From contig JAJPZJ010000069.1 in assembly GCA_021204405.1 (NCBI GenBank), forward strand, positions 1 to 64,000: 64,000 bases of DNA, given 5' to 3'. Positions 19,103-30,702 of the stretch are shown in pieces. The position numbers and the translations under genes are program-made. The notes beneath the pieces were generated by a model. The model saw nothing but the letters and a program-made list of their open reading frames with translations. It searched no databases and was not told the DNA's origin. The number at the start of each line of letters is the position of its first letter. Position 1 is the stretch's first letter. The stretch comes from Tannerellaceae bacterium (GTDB taxonomy: Bacteria; Bacteroidota; Bacteroidia; Bacteroidales; Tannerellaceae).

Positions 19103-21279
19103 CGCTTTAACGCAGTGGAGAAAGCATCTAACCGAAAGGCTGTGGAAGCTATTACTCCCAATCAGAAAGTTTCAGAGTATTATGGTGAGAATGTCTTCAA
19201 CAGGAAGACAATGAAAAATATCTCTCCAAAGAGACTTATAAAGCACTTACCCATGCGATCGACAACGGAACCCCTATTGACCGTATAATTGCCAACTATG
19301 TAGCCGCCGGTATGCGGATGTGGGCACTTGAAAAAGGTGTAACCCATTATACACACTGGTTCCAGCCGTTGACAGACGGTACAGCCGAAAAGCATGATGC
19401 TTTCGTTGAACATGATGGCGCAGGCGGTATGATAGAGGAGTTCAGCGGTAAGTTATTAGCGCAGCAGGAGCCAGATGCTTCCAGCTTTCCGAACGGAGGA
19501 CTCCGCAATACATTTGAAGCCCGTGGGTATTCAGCCTGGGATCCTTCGTCGCCTGCATTTATTGTAGACGATACATTATGTATCCCTACTGTATTTATTG
19601 CTTATACAGGTGAAGCACTGGATTATAAAACCTCGCTTATCCGTTCCATTGAGGCACTGAGTAAAGCAGCTAAAAAGGTTTGTAACTATTTTAATGAAGA
19701 TGTAAACAAGGTAATCACCTATCTGGGTTGGAAACAGGAATACTTCCTGATAGACGAAGACCTGTATGCAGCCCGGCCCGATCTTTCATTAACCGAACGT
19801 ACGTTACTAGGCCATGAAAGTGCCAAGAACCAACAGTTGGATGACCACTATTTCGGTGCTATCCCGGTACGGGTGCAGGAGTTTATGAAAGATCTGGAGA
19901 TCGAATGTTATAAATTAGGTATCCCGGTAAAGACCCGTCACAACGAGGTGGCACCCAACCAGTTTGAGCTAGCACCTATTTACGAAGAGTGTAACCTGGC
20001 AAATGACCATAACCAGTTATTGATGTCGGTAATGAAACGGGTGGCCAGCCGTCACTACTTCCGGGTACTCCTGCATGAAAAGCCTTTCAGCGGGGTAAAC
20101 GGCTCCGGTAAACATTGCAATTGGTCGATGGGTACAGATACCGGTATTAACCTGTTTTCTCCGGGGAAAGACCGGGAGGATAACCTGCGCTTTATTACAT
20201 TCGTTGTAAATGCGCTGATGGCAGTATATAAATACAATGCTTTATTAAAAGCAAGTATTGCCTCGGCTACGAACCAACATCGTTTAGGGGCGAACGAAGC
20301 ACCGCCTGCGATTATTTCTTCTTTCCTGGGAACGCAGATCAGTGAGATACTGGACAAATTTGAAAACAGTTCGATTGAGGATGCTATTGCAGTAGACGAT
20401 AAAAAGCGTTTGCAACTGGGCTTCGGCCAGATACCGGAAATTTTGCTGGATAATACCGACCGCAACCGTACCTCTCCGTTTGCTTTTACCGGTAATCGCT
20501 TTGAGTTCCGCGCCTTAGGTTTGTCGGCAAACTGTGGTACGGCCATGCTGGCTCTCCACTCGGCAGCGGCTTATCAGTTAAACCAGTTTATTACTGATGT
20601 AGAAAAATTACGGAGCGAAGGTAAAAGTAAAGAGGTAGCCATCTTTGAAGTGCTGAAAGCTTATATCAAAGAGTCCAAACCAATCCGTTTCGATGGCAAT
20701 GGCTACGGAGATGAATGGAAAGAGGAGGCTTTGCGCCGGGGGCTGGATTGTGAGAGCAGTGTTCCTTTACAGTATGATGCCTACCTGAAACCGGAAGTGA
20801 TCAAGATGTTTGATGAAACCGGTGTATTAAGTCCTAAAGAACTGGAAGCACGGAATGAGGTGAAATGGGAGATGTATATTAAAAAGGTACAGATCGAAGC
20901 CCGTGCGCTGGGCGATCTGTCTTTAAATCATATCATTCCTGTAGTATTGAAATACCAATCTGTCTTACTGGATAACATCACTAAGCTGAAAGAGACCTTC
21001 CCGGAAGAAGAGTTCAATGAACTGGCAGCTGAGCCACGCCGGTTGGTTAAGAAAATTGCCGGTCATATCAATGCAGTATCCAGGATGGTTGACGAGATGA
21101 TTGAAGCCCGTAAAAAGGCTAACAAAATTACTGATATGCGAAGCAAAGCAGTTGCCTATCACGACCATGTTGCTCCTTACCTGGATGAGATCCGTGATCA
21201 TATTGATCACCTGGAATTAATGGTTGACAACCAGATGTGGCCACTTCCGAAATACAGGGAATTACTATTTATCAGATAG
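19091..21279 (+). pseudogene. glnN: Type III glutamine synthetase, one-base frameshift
   Basis: GSIII makes glutamine from glutamate, ammonia and ATP. The first part (MSISRFNAVEKASNRK...VFNRKTMKN) is in one frame and the rest (from KYLSKETYKALTHAIDNG) in another; the switch falls in an A5 run at 19214-19218. Adding one A gives MKKYLSKETY and a protein of exactly 729 residues, the usual GSIII length. The remainder is intact: HYTHWFQPLTDGTAEKHD, GSGKHCNWSMGTDTG, NRTSPFAFTGNRFEFRALG. The long fragment alone (from 19312) would lack about 74 residues. It may be a true null, a phase-variable gene or a sequencing error; as the only GS in the window its loss would matter. Confidence 0.9.
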
Positions 21280-21296
21280 TAATATACGAAAACAAG

Positions 21297-21475
21297 AAAT
21301 GAGGCTGCCTCAAAACTATACTTTACAGGAAAGAAATGACCAACGTGTTCCCGGACCTGATCCGGGATCGCAAAAGAACAGGCTTGTATCTATTTTTGTA
21401 ACGTATGAGGTCTATTCCTGTGCGGTCCCCGCTTTCGCGGGGAACTATCAGAACTTTTGAGACAGCCTCATTTTT
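21297..21475. repeat. REP-like element copy C, full form
   Basis: Outer inverted repeats AAATGAGGCTGCCTCAAAAC (left) and the complement of AAAAATGAGGCTGTCTCAAA (right) enclose the inner double palindrome GTTCCCGGACCTGATCCGGG ... GTCCCCGCTTTCGCGGGGAAC (in parts) with AAGAACAGGC between. It fills the gap between convergent GSIII and S9 peptidase genes and resembles copy B, about 180 bp. Confidence 0.85.
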
Positions 21476-21496
21476 CTCTATACGGACTCTATCAGA

Positions 21497-23911
21497 TTAG
21501 TTCTTTACATACTTTTCAAGCCACTGGTCACATTCATATAGCAGATGAAGGATATTCTCGCGTGCTGCATAGCCATGGCTTTCATAGGGTAATACCACAT
21601 ACCGCGTAGTTGCGCCATGCCCCTTTAAAGCATTATAAAAACGTTCTGACTGGATAGGGAATGTTCCGGTATTATTGTCCATTTCGCCATGCACAAGCAA
21701 CAAAGCACCATGCAGTTGGTTGGCATACATAAAGGGCGACATACTATTGTATACTTCCGGGATTTCCCAATAAGTACGGATTTCTGTCTGGAAACCAAAC
21801 GGAGTTAAGGTACGATTGTAAGCTCCGCTACGGGCAATACCTGCCTTAAACAACTTTGTCTGGGTCAACAGGTTGGCTGTCATAAAAGCACCATAAGAAT
21901 GACCACCCACGGCCACCCGTGAAGTATCTCCTACTCCCATTTCATCAATTACCTTGATGGCGGCTTCTGCGTTCATTACCAATTGTTCGCGGAAGTTATC
22001 GTTAGGTTCTGCATCTTCCGTTGTACTTACAATAGGCATCTCTACATTTTCCATTACACAGAAACCACGTAGCACCCAGTATACCGGCGAACCATAATTA
22101 ATATTGGTAAAAGCATATTTAGAACCTCTGACCTGGGCAGCATCTGCTTTAGAGCGGTATTCACGCGGATATGCCCACATCAACACCGGTAGCCGGCCAT
22201 CTTTTTCTTTATCATAGCCCGCAGGCAGGTAAACGGTAGCTGTCAGGTCGAGCCCGTCCGCACGTTTGTATTGGATCTTTTCTTTGGTTACCCCTGCCAT
22301 AGCCAGATAAGGATTGGCAAAATGGGTAAGCTGGGTTAAACGTTTTTTAGGCACTTCACGGACAAATAGATTAGCAGGTTCTTCTACCGATTCACGGGAA
22401 GTAAACAGTTGTTGTTTTGCCGGGTCGGCCACTTTTAGTATACGCTCATAGTAGGGAGCTTCCGAGCGCCAGAGAATAGTTGTTTTTTTATCTTTCAGGT
22501 TGAAGCGGCTCAGATAAGGCATATCTCCTTCGGGAGAGGCTCCCGGTGCAGTAAGTAATATGTCGGTATAGTTCTTGTTCGTATATACTATATCTTTTTT
22601 GAATTCGTTTTTCACCATTACAGGTGTTCCCGGATTATTGTAATTATCATCTGTAGAAACGTCAAATAATAAGGTAGGTTGGCTGGTTGTTGCCGGTTTG
22701 AATTGCCATGTTTTTACTCTGCGGGTAGCCCGGGAGGTTTCCTGTACCAGGGCAAATACGTCATTATGCCATAGGATATCGCGGAAACGTTCTTTGGTTC
22801 TTACCACTTCTTCGGGTTCCTGATCGAAAGGTGCTGCTAACTGGTATACTACATCTTTATATTCCACTTTATTCTCCCTCGGATTACCCCCATCCTGTGC
22901 TTCTACCCAATAGATCGTAGCGGGTTTATCCGGACGCCATGCGAAATTACGGGGATAAGCCGAAGTTACATCGTATCCCATTGGTAAATTGATAACCGGG
23001 TTCTCAGCTAGTGTGCGGACTACATTTCCATCCAGATCGGCTATAGTATAGGTATGAGGGAAATAATACAGTGGAACCTGATAGGAATAAGGAGTATGAA
23101 TCGTTGCAACCAGCAATAAGGATTTATCGGGAGATAAAGCGATGGCATGGCTATTGTAAACAGCCGGTTTACCAACCGGAGTAACCCGGCCGCCAGTTAC
23201 TTTTACCAACTGGGAGGTAAAATAGTAATCAAATAATTGTTCATCGTATTTATTTTTCAGCAAATCCTGATAGGTACGTGCCGGCATTACCTTGCCTATA
23301 CTTTCCTGAATCACAGGGCCATTGGGCACCGCTGTTTTTTCAGGAGCTTTACCTGTTCCGGCCGGTACGGCCAATGTTAAAAACTCCTGGTCATTTATCC
23401 AGTGAATGTCGGTACCTGTAGTTGTATTAAGCGCCAGGTTATCAATCTTACGTAGCTGTTTATTTACAGGATCAGCCAGGTAAAGGTATACCCCTGCCGG
23501 TTCTTCCACGAACAATAAAACTTCCGGAGATTTAGGAGTAAAAACACCTTTCAGGATTACTGCGTTTGCAGGAAGGCCGGTTAGTTCAACTTCTTCCTGT
23601 GTCTTCACATTTAATAAAGACGCACCGGTAAATTCGGGTATCCGGCTCTGGGAGAAATTTTCCGGATTAATACGGGTACCGGCCAGTTTGAGTTCAGGTT
23701 GAGCCAAACGGGCTATGGAACGGTAAGGAGACCGTTCCAACTGTAATATCCAGTTGTTATCTTCACTGATCACTGCGGCGGGTGATAATTTCACCAACGC
23801 CACCTCTTCCAGCACCTGTGGCGGACGCTGGTATTTACTCTCCTGTGCTTGTATATCCACAGACATACTGAACAGACACAAGGCATATACAGAAAGGACT
23901 AAATTTTTCAT
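21497..23911 (-). CDS. S9 (prolyl oligopeptidase) family serine peptidase, exported
   Basis: An 804-residue exported peptidase. After a signal peptide (MKNLVLSVYALCLFSMSVDIQAQ) comes a beta-propeller-like region of about 530 residues and a C-terminal alpha/beta hydrolase domain with the nucleophile in GGHSYGAFMTANLL, the Asp in VHGEMDNNTG and the His in YESHGYAA. This type is common in Bacteroidales and likely cuts peptides in the periplasm. I start at 23911; the ATG at 23926 adds five residues before the signal peptide. It lies downstream of susCD on the same strand but with its own -7 box. Confidence 0.92.
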   Translation of the reverse strand: MKNLVLSVYALCLFSMSVDIQAQESKYQRPPQVLEEVALVKLSPAAVISEDNNWILQLERSPYRSIARLAQPELKLAGTRINPENFSQSRIPEFTGASLLNVKTQEEVELTGLPANAVILKGVFTPKSPEVLLFVEEPAGVYLYLADPVNKQLRKIDNLALNTTTGTDIHWINDQEFLTLAVPAGTGKAPEKTAVPNGPVIQESIGKVMPARTYQDLLKNKYDEQLFDYYFTSQLVKVTGGRVTPVGKPAVYNSHAIALSPDKSLLLVATIHTPYSYQVPLYYFPHTYTIADLDGNVVRTLAENPVINLPMGYDVTSAYPRNFAWRPDKPATIYWVEAQDGGNPRENKVEYKDVVYQLAAPFDQEPEEVVRTKERFRDILWHNDVFALVQETSRATRRVKTWQFKPATTSQPTLLFDVSTDDNYNNPGTPVMVKNEFKKDIVYTNKNYTDILLTAPGASPEGDMPYLSRFNLKDKKTTILWRSEAPYYERILKVADPAKQQLFTSRESVEEPANLFVREVPKKRLTQLTHFANPYLAMAGVTKEKIQYKRADGLDLTATVYLPAGYDKEKDGRLPVLMWAYPREYRSKADAAQVRGSKYAFTNINYGSPVYWVLRGFCVMENVEMPIVSTTEDAEPNDNFREQLVMNAEAAIKVIDEMGVGDTSRVAVGGHSYGAFMTANLLTQTKLFKAGIARSGAYNRTLTPFGFQTEIRTYWEIPEVYNSMSPFMYANQLHGALLLVHGEMDNNTGTFPIQSERFYNALKGHGATTRYVVLPYESHGYAARENILHLLYECDQWLEKYVKN

Positions 23912-23947
23912 GGGTCTATTTATCAATTAATGTATTTAATTAGTAAT

Positions 23948-23955
23948 CAAATATA
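23948..23955 (-). promoter_or_regulatory. -7 box for the S9 peptidase
   Basis: TATATTTG on the minus strand, 36 bases before the start codon; no clear -33 box. Confidence 0.5.
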
Positions 23956-23989
23956 AACAAAAAATAAGATCATTATTCATTCCCGGAAG

Positions 23990-24032
23990 CAAAAGAAGCC
24001 ATCTTTCACAAGATAGCTTCCCTCTTCTTTTT
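23990..24032 (-). terminator. Hairpin after susCD
   Basis: On the minus strand GAAGCTATCTT and AAGATGGCTTC form a stem with a short loop, followed by TTTTGC. It sits 75-115 bases after the SusD stop. Confidence 0.5.
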
Positions 24033-24106
24033 TAATAAATGTGTTTATGAAAAGTTAAGGTATTATTTGGTATATGTATTTAATATCATAATTTCAAAGA
24101 ATCTGT

Positions 24107-25624
24107 TTATACCGGATTCTGTTCCAATTCCGGGTTTGCATTGATCTCTTCGTCGTGGAACAGGAATTCCCACCGAATATCATCTGCTTCAATATACTCT
24201 GCCTGTTGTATAATTGAAGAAACATGATTGGAATTTCTTCTATCCAAAGGTAAATTCAAACGTTTCAGGTCAGTGAAACGGAATCCTTCACCCCATAGTT
24301 CCACTCTTCTGTGGATCATAATCTCTTCTGCCAGTTCAGCAGCGGTAGAACTTGTTGCAGTATACTGAGGATCACGGGTAAGGGCAAATGTAGTTAATAC
24401 ACTTTGTGCCTCTGCCTGTTGTCCATTACGAGCCAATGCTTCTGCTTTGATAAGGTACATTTCTGCTAAACGCATGAAAGCATAATCTCCTACCCCATTA
24501 CCGGTAGAACGAGCAGTATACTTTCTGTTCTGGTAAGGGAACTGGCTGTAGTTGGAAGCCGAAACGCCCGCTTCACCAGTTGGGTCCCACCATTGTTTCC
24601 GTTCGTCAGTATCTGAGATTTTTTCATACAGCAATTTATTCACACTTCTCGGACACTGGCGGATAGCAGTTGAATTAAAATTCCATGACATATAGGCATA
24701 GAAAGAATAAAAATAGATTGTATGGTCATCCTGTGGATTTGAGCCCCACATGGCTTCGTTGGTAGAGGCCAGGATAGTCGCAAAACCGTGCATAAGTTCC
24801 TCGCCAGTCATTAACTTACCACCTTCACTTTCTGCCTGTTGAATAGCCAGATCAGCATAGCGGGCAGCTTCGGTATAGTTGTGTTGGGTAAGATAAACAC
24901 GGGCTTTAACACCATAAGCTACTTTTAAAGACAGATGCAACGCTTCATAAGGAGCTTCCTCTCCGTAAGAATCACCTGTATTTTTGAAATGTTCTATTGC
25001 TTTATCCAGGTCTTCATGAATAAAACGATAACACTCTTCTACAGTATTCCGTGCCATAGGTTCCGTATCGGCTGTTTTCTGGTATGGAATCCCCGGCTGG
25101 GTATTCTCTTTGCCTGCTTCATACCGTTGGGCATATAACTGAAGCACATTAAAATGAGCCCACGCACGGAAAGTGTAGCATTCGCCGATTATACCGTTAC
25201 GTAAATCGGTATCCTCACCTTCAATGTCATCAATAACATCCAGAATAAGGTTTGCATTCAATACGATCTGATAATAGAAATAAAGTCCATATTTAGTAAG
25301 GGTTGAAGAGGTACTTCTATGACTCACCCAGGCCATTTCACTATTATACCATCCATTACCGGTAGTTGGGTGTACAAGGTCATCTCCCAATACATCCCGG
25401 AAAATATTCATGGAAGCTTCCCCACCACAACTCTGGAATGAGAGGTATTGTTTGGTAAGGGAACGATGGATTCCGTTCACTGCCACATAGGCATTTTCTA
25501 ACGAACCTAGTGCTGTGAATTCTCCAATCTTATCGGAAGGCGTAGTATCCATAAAAGAATCGGAGCAACCGGCCAGCCCACAAACTGCTGCCGCCGCAAG
25601 TAATGTATATTTAACTAATTTCAT
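24107..25624 (-). CDS. RagB/SusD family nutrient-uptake outer-membrane lipoprotein
   Basis: A 505-residue surface lipoprotein that works as the lid of a SusC-type TonB-dependent channel. The signal peptide ends in a lipobox (CGLAGC, Cys20), followed by SDSFMDTTPSDKIGEFT and helical TPR-like segments; the family C-terminal stretch HRRVELWGEGFRFTDLKRL is present. It begins 15 bases after the susC stop, so the two are cotranscribed. No glycoside hydrolase or sulfatase is next to it, so the substrate is not obvious; the nearest enzyme is the S9 peptidase, which would fit peptide uptake (inference). Confidence 0.94.
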   Translation of the reverse strand: MKLVKYTLLAAAAVCGLAGCSDSFMDTTPSDKIGEFTALGSLENAYVAVNGIHRSLTKQYLSFQSCGGEASMNIFRDVLGDDLVHPTTGNGWYNSEMAWVSHRSTSSTLTKYGLYFYYQIVLNANLILDVIDDIEGEDTDLRNGIIGECYTFRAWAHFNVLQLYAQRYEAGKENTQPGIPYQKTADTEPMARNTVEECYRFIHEDLDKAIEHFKNTGDSYGEEAPYEALHLSLKVAYGVKARVYLTQHNYTEAARYADLAIQQAESEGGKLMTGEELMHGFATILASTNEAMWGSNPQDDHTIYFYSFYAYMSWNFNSTAIRQCPRSVNKLLYEKISDTDERKQWWDPTGEAGVSASNYSQFPYQNRKYTARSTGNGVGDYAFMRLAEMYLIKAEALARNGQQAEAQSVLTTFALTRDPQYTATSSTAAELAEEIMIHRRVELWGEGFRFTDLKRLNLPLDRRNSNHVSSIIQQAEYIEADDIRWEFLFHDEEINANPELEQNPV

Positions 25625-25639
25625 ATGGCTTCTTATTTA

Positions 25640-28600
25640 TCAAAGAGTTAAACTTAATCCTAAGGTAAATGCACGTGACTGGATGAAAGCATTGTCTACC
25701 ACTCCGGTATACTGCTGCTGCGGGTCAAGTCCTTTTAATGCACTTACAGTAAATAGATTCTCTGCACTGAATGAAACACGTGCATTGTATATTCCTGCCG
25801 GAGAAATAAATGATCTGGGCAGGGTATAAGCCAATGTCAGTGAACGCATATTCAGGTAATTTCCATTTTTCAACCAACGGTCTGAAGCTCCATTCTGATT
25901 AGTAGACTGAGAAGCATCCAAAATAGGAACATCTGTGATGTCGCCTGGTTGTTGCCAGCGTTTTTCAATATCTTTATGCATAGCCGATCCATAGCTATTC
26001 ACACTCATTAAGGTGGCATATGCAGAGGCATACACTTTGCCTCCTAATCCATACGAGAAGACTGCCGATAAATCAAATGCCTTGTAACTTACATTGGTAT
26101 TAAATCCACCAAATACCTTGGGGATTGAACTTCCTGCATAATGGTATTTAGCTTTAACTTCCTGCATAATGGTATTTAGCTTTAACTTCCTGCATAATGG
26201 TATTTAGCTTTATTGATATTAGTAGTGACCTCTTCTTCGTCAACGATCCAGCAGTCGGTATCACTCCATATTTGTTCTTCATCCAGGCGATAAAGTGCTT
26301 TTCCATCAGATGGGTCTACTCCCATATATTCTTTTAACCAGAATTCATATAGGGAGTATCCTTCAGATATTTTTTTCGTACCATCAATGATCTCATCCAT
26401 ACCATCCGCCATCTTCGTAACTTTGTTTTTAAGGAAAGTAGCATTGACTCCTACATTCCATTTCCAGTCGCGGGTTTTAATAGCCATATAATCAAGGTTC
26501 ACTTCAACTCCTTTATTTACCACCTTTCCTACATTCTTCCAGATACTAAAAGTTCCGGTTGATAAAGGAAGAGGTACATCAAAGAGAAGGTCTTTAGATT
26601 CTTTCATGAAATATTCTACCGAACCGTTCAACCTGTCAAATAGTCCAAACTCAATGGCAACATCCGTAGAACTTTGGGTTTCCCATTTCAAATCCGGGTT
26701 TCCATATCCATCAAACCAAATCCCCGGCTCGGTCGAATTAGCATTATTAAGGCTATATAGGGTCTGATAAGGATAGAAATCCTGGTTGGTTCCGTAATAA
26801 GGGTCATCAAACCCTACACTGGTAGGATAAAGGACGTTGTCATTACCTGTCTGTCCGTAAGAAGCGCGTAACTTCAAACTATTTACAGCAGTTACTCCTT
26901 CCATAAACGCTTCCTGGTCAATTCTCCAGGAAGCACCGATCGACCAGAAATTACCCCAACGGTTGTCTTTACTAAACCTGGAAGAACCATCCCTGCGATA
27001 AGAGGCCGAAACATAATATTTATCGGCATAATCATAATTAGCGCGGAAAAAATATCCCTCTTTATTATATTCATGAGAATATCCGCTGGTAGAAGATACA
27101 GTTATGAAGTTATCAAGTTCAAGAATACCGTCGACAGTCTGGTCAATTTTAAACACATCCATAAACTGGTATTGGAATTTATAACTTTCATGTCCTACCA
27201 ATATTTCGAAATGATGATCGCCAAATGTCTTGTCATAATTCAACAGTTGGTTAAAAGTGGTAGTAGTACGGCGTATATTCCGGTTACGGAAACGTCCGGA
27301 ACCAGCTCCATCTCCAACCTCTGTATTCTCATAAGTCTGATATCTGTGGTTACCTGTTTCCAAACCCGCATTGACGGTTGCTTTAAAGCCATCAAACAGA
27401 TTAAGGTCCAGATAAGTACGCCCATTCATTGCGTCGCGTACATATTTTCTCTCATTCAGCATGTTCTCTGCAATCGAGTGTCTGCCTGAGCTTGCTCCGG
27501 CACCACGCGGATTTTTATAATCATATATTTTTTTGCCGTTTGCATCCCGGATATATTCTCCTGTTACCGGGTCATGTTCGTATACCGGATAAATAGGTCC
27601 TATATTACGGGCAAAATAAAAGTAGTTATTATATGCGGTTGAACTTTCTGTTGTCTGTATATTACCACTTGAACGGCTGGCAGAGAGGTTTAAACCTGTT
27701 TTCAACCATTTCACCGGATATACATTCACATTCATACGTCCTGAAACTCTTTCCAGACTTGCTGTTTTTATATAACTCTTTTCATCCAGATAGCCTAATG
27801 ACACATAGGTATCACTTTTTTGAGTTTTGGTAGAATAAGAAAGGTTATACTCACTCCGATAACCTAAACGTTCCATTGCACTTACCCAATCCAGGTCATC
27901 ACCATATAGCAAAGAGGTAGCCGAGGGATTCAATTTACCATCAACACCTACGATAGAGTTATTATCAACACTCTTGAAAGGATTATATTTCAGGAGATCA
28001 TAAATCTCTGCCGAAGCTGCTGCCGCCGCATCAGCCGCAGAACTACCGCCCGAAATTTTCGAGTTTTTCAACTGTTCCCATTGTAAAGGATAATAATTCC
28101 ATACATTTACCCGGTCATATTCCGGAATAGCACGTTTTGAAAAACCCTGTGAAGTATTAAAGGTAATACGGGTGTCATTATCTTTTGCACTTTTAGTCGT
28201 GATCAGCACTACACCATTACCGGCGCTTGATCCATACAAAGAGGTAGAAGCTGCATCTTTCAATACAGTGATCGATTCAATATCATTCGGATTGATATCG
28301 CTGAGCTCACCATTGTAGATCGCACCATCCACTACATACAACGGATCATTAGAAGCGTTGATAGAGCCAAACCCACGGATACGGATCTTTGCCGATTCAC
28401 CCGGCTGACCGCTACCTCCGGCAATCTGTAAGCCGGGAACAGCTCCTTCCAATACTGAAGTGACCTGGGAAATAGGACGCATTTCCAGGTCACGGGCACC
28501 TACCGTAGAGGCTGACCCTGTAAAAGAAGAGCGTTTGGCAGTACCATACGCAACCACTATCACATCATCCAGTTGTTGTGCATCCGACTCTAAAACAATG

Positions 28601-28869
28601 CGCATATTAGGCTGGGCAGCTACTTCCTGGGTTTTCATACCTACATAGGAAACCACAAGTGTAGCATTACGGGCTACATTCAGATTAAAACTTCCCTTAT
28701 AATCTGTTACCGTTCCGGTAGTAGTACCTTTGACTACAACCGATGCTCCGATAATAGGCTCATTATCATCACTTCCAATCACTATACCAGTGATCCGGAT
28801 ATCCTGAGCCAATAAGCAATTGCACCCTATAAGGATGGTAAGCAGGTTAAATGTTAGTCTTCTCATCAT
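25640..28869 (-). pseudogene. SusC/RagA family TonB-dependent receptor, broken by a 28-bp triplication
   Basis: An outer-membrane importer: signal peptide, carboxypeptidase-like domain (GIVIGSDDNEPIIGASVVVKG), TonB box region (DDVIVVAYGTAKR), plug (LRG-like RIRGFGSINASNDPLYVVDG; SITVLKDAAST) and beta-barrel. The reading frame stops at 26182 in a triple 28-bp repeat (26128-26211) and resumes after it (25640-26167). Removing two of the three copies (56 bases) joins ...KAKYHYAGS to SIPKVFGGF and gives exactly 1057 residues. As it stands the last 160 residues, including the final barrel strands, are lost. It pairs with the SusD gene downstream. Slipped-strand on/off switching is possible. Confidence 0.92.
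26128..26211 (-). repeat. Three exact 28-bp tandem repeats inside susC
   Basis: Identical units at 26128-26155, 26156-26183 and 26184-26211 (each begins AACTTCCTGCATAATGG on the plus strand). Two extra copies add 56 bases, which is not a multiple of three, and create an in-frame TAA. Confidence 0.97.
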
Positions 28870-29342
28870 ATATACTTATTATTTATTAATAAAACAGCTT
28901 TAATGCTGATGGTAGTAAGAGTTCAATAAGAACTCCGGCAAGCTTTTACTTTTAAGTATATGGATGAAATTTTTATTAAGTAAGGAGGTATAATTTATTA
29001 TATATTAAATAAAATCTCTCTTATTAGATAATAATTCATAAGTAATTGGAGGCTACTTTTGAATTTATTTGTTAATTTTATCTCATTTTATTGTATTTTA
29101 TTATTTATTTTTAATTTGTAACCAAATATTTCTATAAGCAGAAACACAAAACAATATCTTAGTTCTTATTGAACTTATCCCTTTTCTATATTTATCCTCC
29201 CTGCAATTATATTATAAGTAGAAAGTCGGTAAAATATAATCAAATAGCCAGATAAAAATTCATTTTACCTGGCTATTATAACGTATAAGTTATAGAATAT
29301 TTTAATTAAATTAATTGGGGAAATAGAATCTCATTAGCATTT
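28870..29342. promoter_or_regulatory. AT-rich gap with two matching dyads upstream of susC
   Basis: This 473-base stretch between the efflux tolC end and the susC start holds AGTTC-AATAA-GAACT (28920-28934) and its reverse complement AGTTC-TTATT-GAACT (29161-29175), each itself a 5+5 dyad. The first lies 50 bases before the susC ATG. They look like paired operator sites. No clear TAnnTTTG box or gene is seen in the rest. Confidence 0.45.
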
Positions 29343-30690
29343 CTATAAATGAATAGCTACACCATTATAAAAATCGAGAATTTTTGCACGTAATATAAAA
29401 TCAAACTTTGCCTGCGACTGTTCTGACAAACTTTGTGCATATTTCGTTTTAGCATCATTATATTCAAATACCGTACTTTTACCTGCATCGTACCTTTCTT
29501 CCGCATATCCGTAAGCCTCCCGGGTAGCTAATACCGACTTTTCAGTAGCCCGGTATTTTTCCTGAGAAGCAATGGAATTGTAATAAGCCTGCTGGATCTC
29601 TTTGTAAAGTACTTTTTGGTATTATCCATAATCAATTGCTGATTAAGAATAGCCAAACGGGCAGACCGTATATCATTGCGCACCTGAAAACGGTTAAAAA
29701 GAGGAATGGTCAGGCTTAATCCAATTGTTTTATTCTGGTTATTTTTTATCTGATCGCTAAAATTTATATTCCGAGCAGCAAGTTCATCCCCATAATAGTA
29801 ATAATAATTCGTTCCATACGAAGCGCCAATATCTAATTTCGGATAATATCCGGACTGAGCAACTTTAAGCGCCTTCTTCTGGCTTTCAACAAGATATTCC
29901 TGTTCTTTGATCTGTGGCTTAAAGGCAACCGCATAATCGTATACGTCGTCAGGAGGAAGTATACTACCTAAGTACTTGCCAATAGCATCCTCCATATCTG
30001 GTGTTTGAATATCGAAAGTTTCTTCCACGCGCTCCAGCTCAAGGGCCTGCGCCAGGTCTAACAAAGACAAATTTACATTATTACTTGCTTCTGCCAAAGT
30101 AACCTCATCCTGGGCCAACTGAGCCTTAATATCATATAATTGAGATAAAGGAACTTTACCCGCATTTACAAGTGCCTCTGTACGTGCAACCTGCTCATTT
30201 GTTAATCCAACCTGTAAAGTGGCAATCTTCAAAATTTCTTTATTATATAATACCTGCAAATAATAATAGGTTACGTTAATAGCCAGGTCTTCTTTGGCTT
30301 TGTTTAAGTTTTCTACCGCAGCCAGCAAATCCAATTGACGGGCACCTATATCATTTTTAATATAAAACCCATCAAATAAAGGCATACTTAGCCGCAAATA
30401 GACAGAGGAATAGGATGTATTTGTATTTACATAGGTATTATCATCTACCAGCGAACGTCCGAAACTAAAATCCTGTCCAATGCCTCCATTCAGATTCGGC
30501 AGCCAGCTATTCTTACTGGTATTCAGCAGGACTTCCTGATTTTTCTGAGCCAATTCCCGTTGTTTAAGTTCTATATTATTATCAATGGCATGCTGAATGC
30601 ATTCTTCCAATGTCCAGAGTTTATTCTGAGCAATAGCCGGACCATTCAAAATAATATGGACAAGCTTATTAATGAAAATATCTTCTTCAT
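29343..30690 (-). pseudogene. TolC-family outer-membrane efflux protein, two frameshifts
   Basis: The outer-membrane channel of a tripartite efflux system. The main open part (29528-30649) carries WTLEECIQHAIDNNIELKQ, the usual TolC start, and two coiled-coil repeats. Upstream, ATG at 30690 opens a signal peptide MKKIFSLISLSILF that hits a stop at a four-T run (30648-30651); one added T joins it to NGPAIAQ. Downstream the frame is lost at a five-A run (29613-29617); one added A restores LYKEIQQAYYN...AKTKYAQSLSEQ to a TAG at 29343. With both restored the product is exactly 449 residues. It is the last gene of the efflux operon. Confidence 0.88.
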
Positions 30691-30702
30691 ATAAATAGGA
30701 TA

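Noticed and set aside
24107-28869. Complete polysaccharide utilisation locus
   Set aside because: Only susC and susD are present; no glycoside hydrolase, lyase, sulfatase or hybrid two-component regulator is adjacent.
28870-29342. Small gene between tolC and susC
   Set aside because: Very AT-rich with stops in all frames; only the paired dyads stand out.
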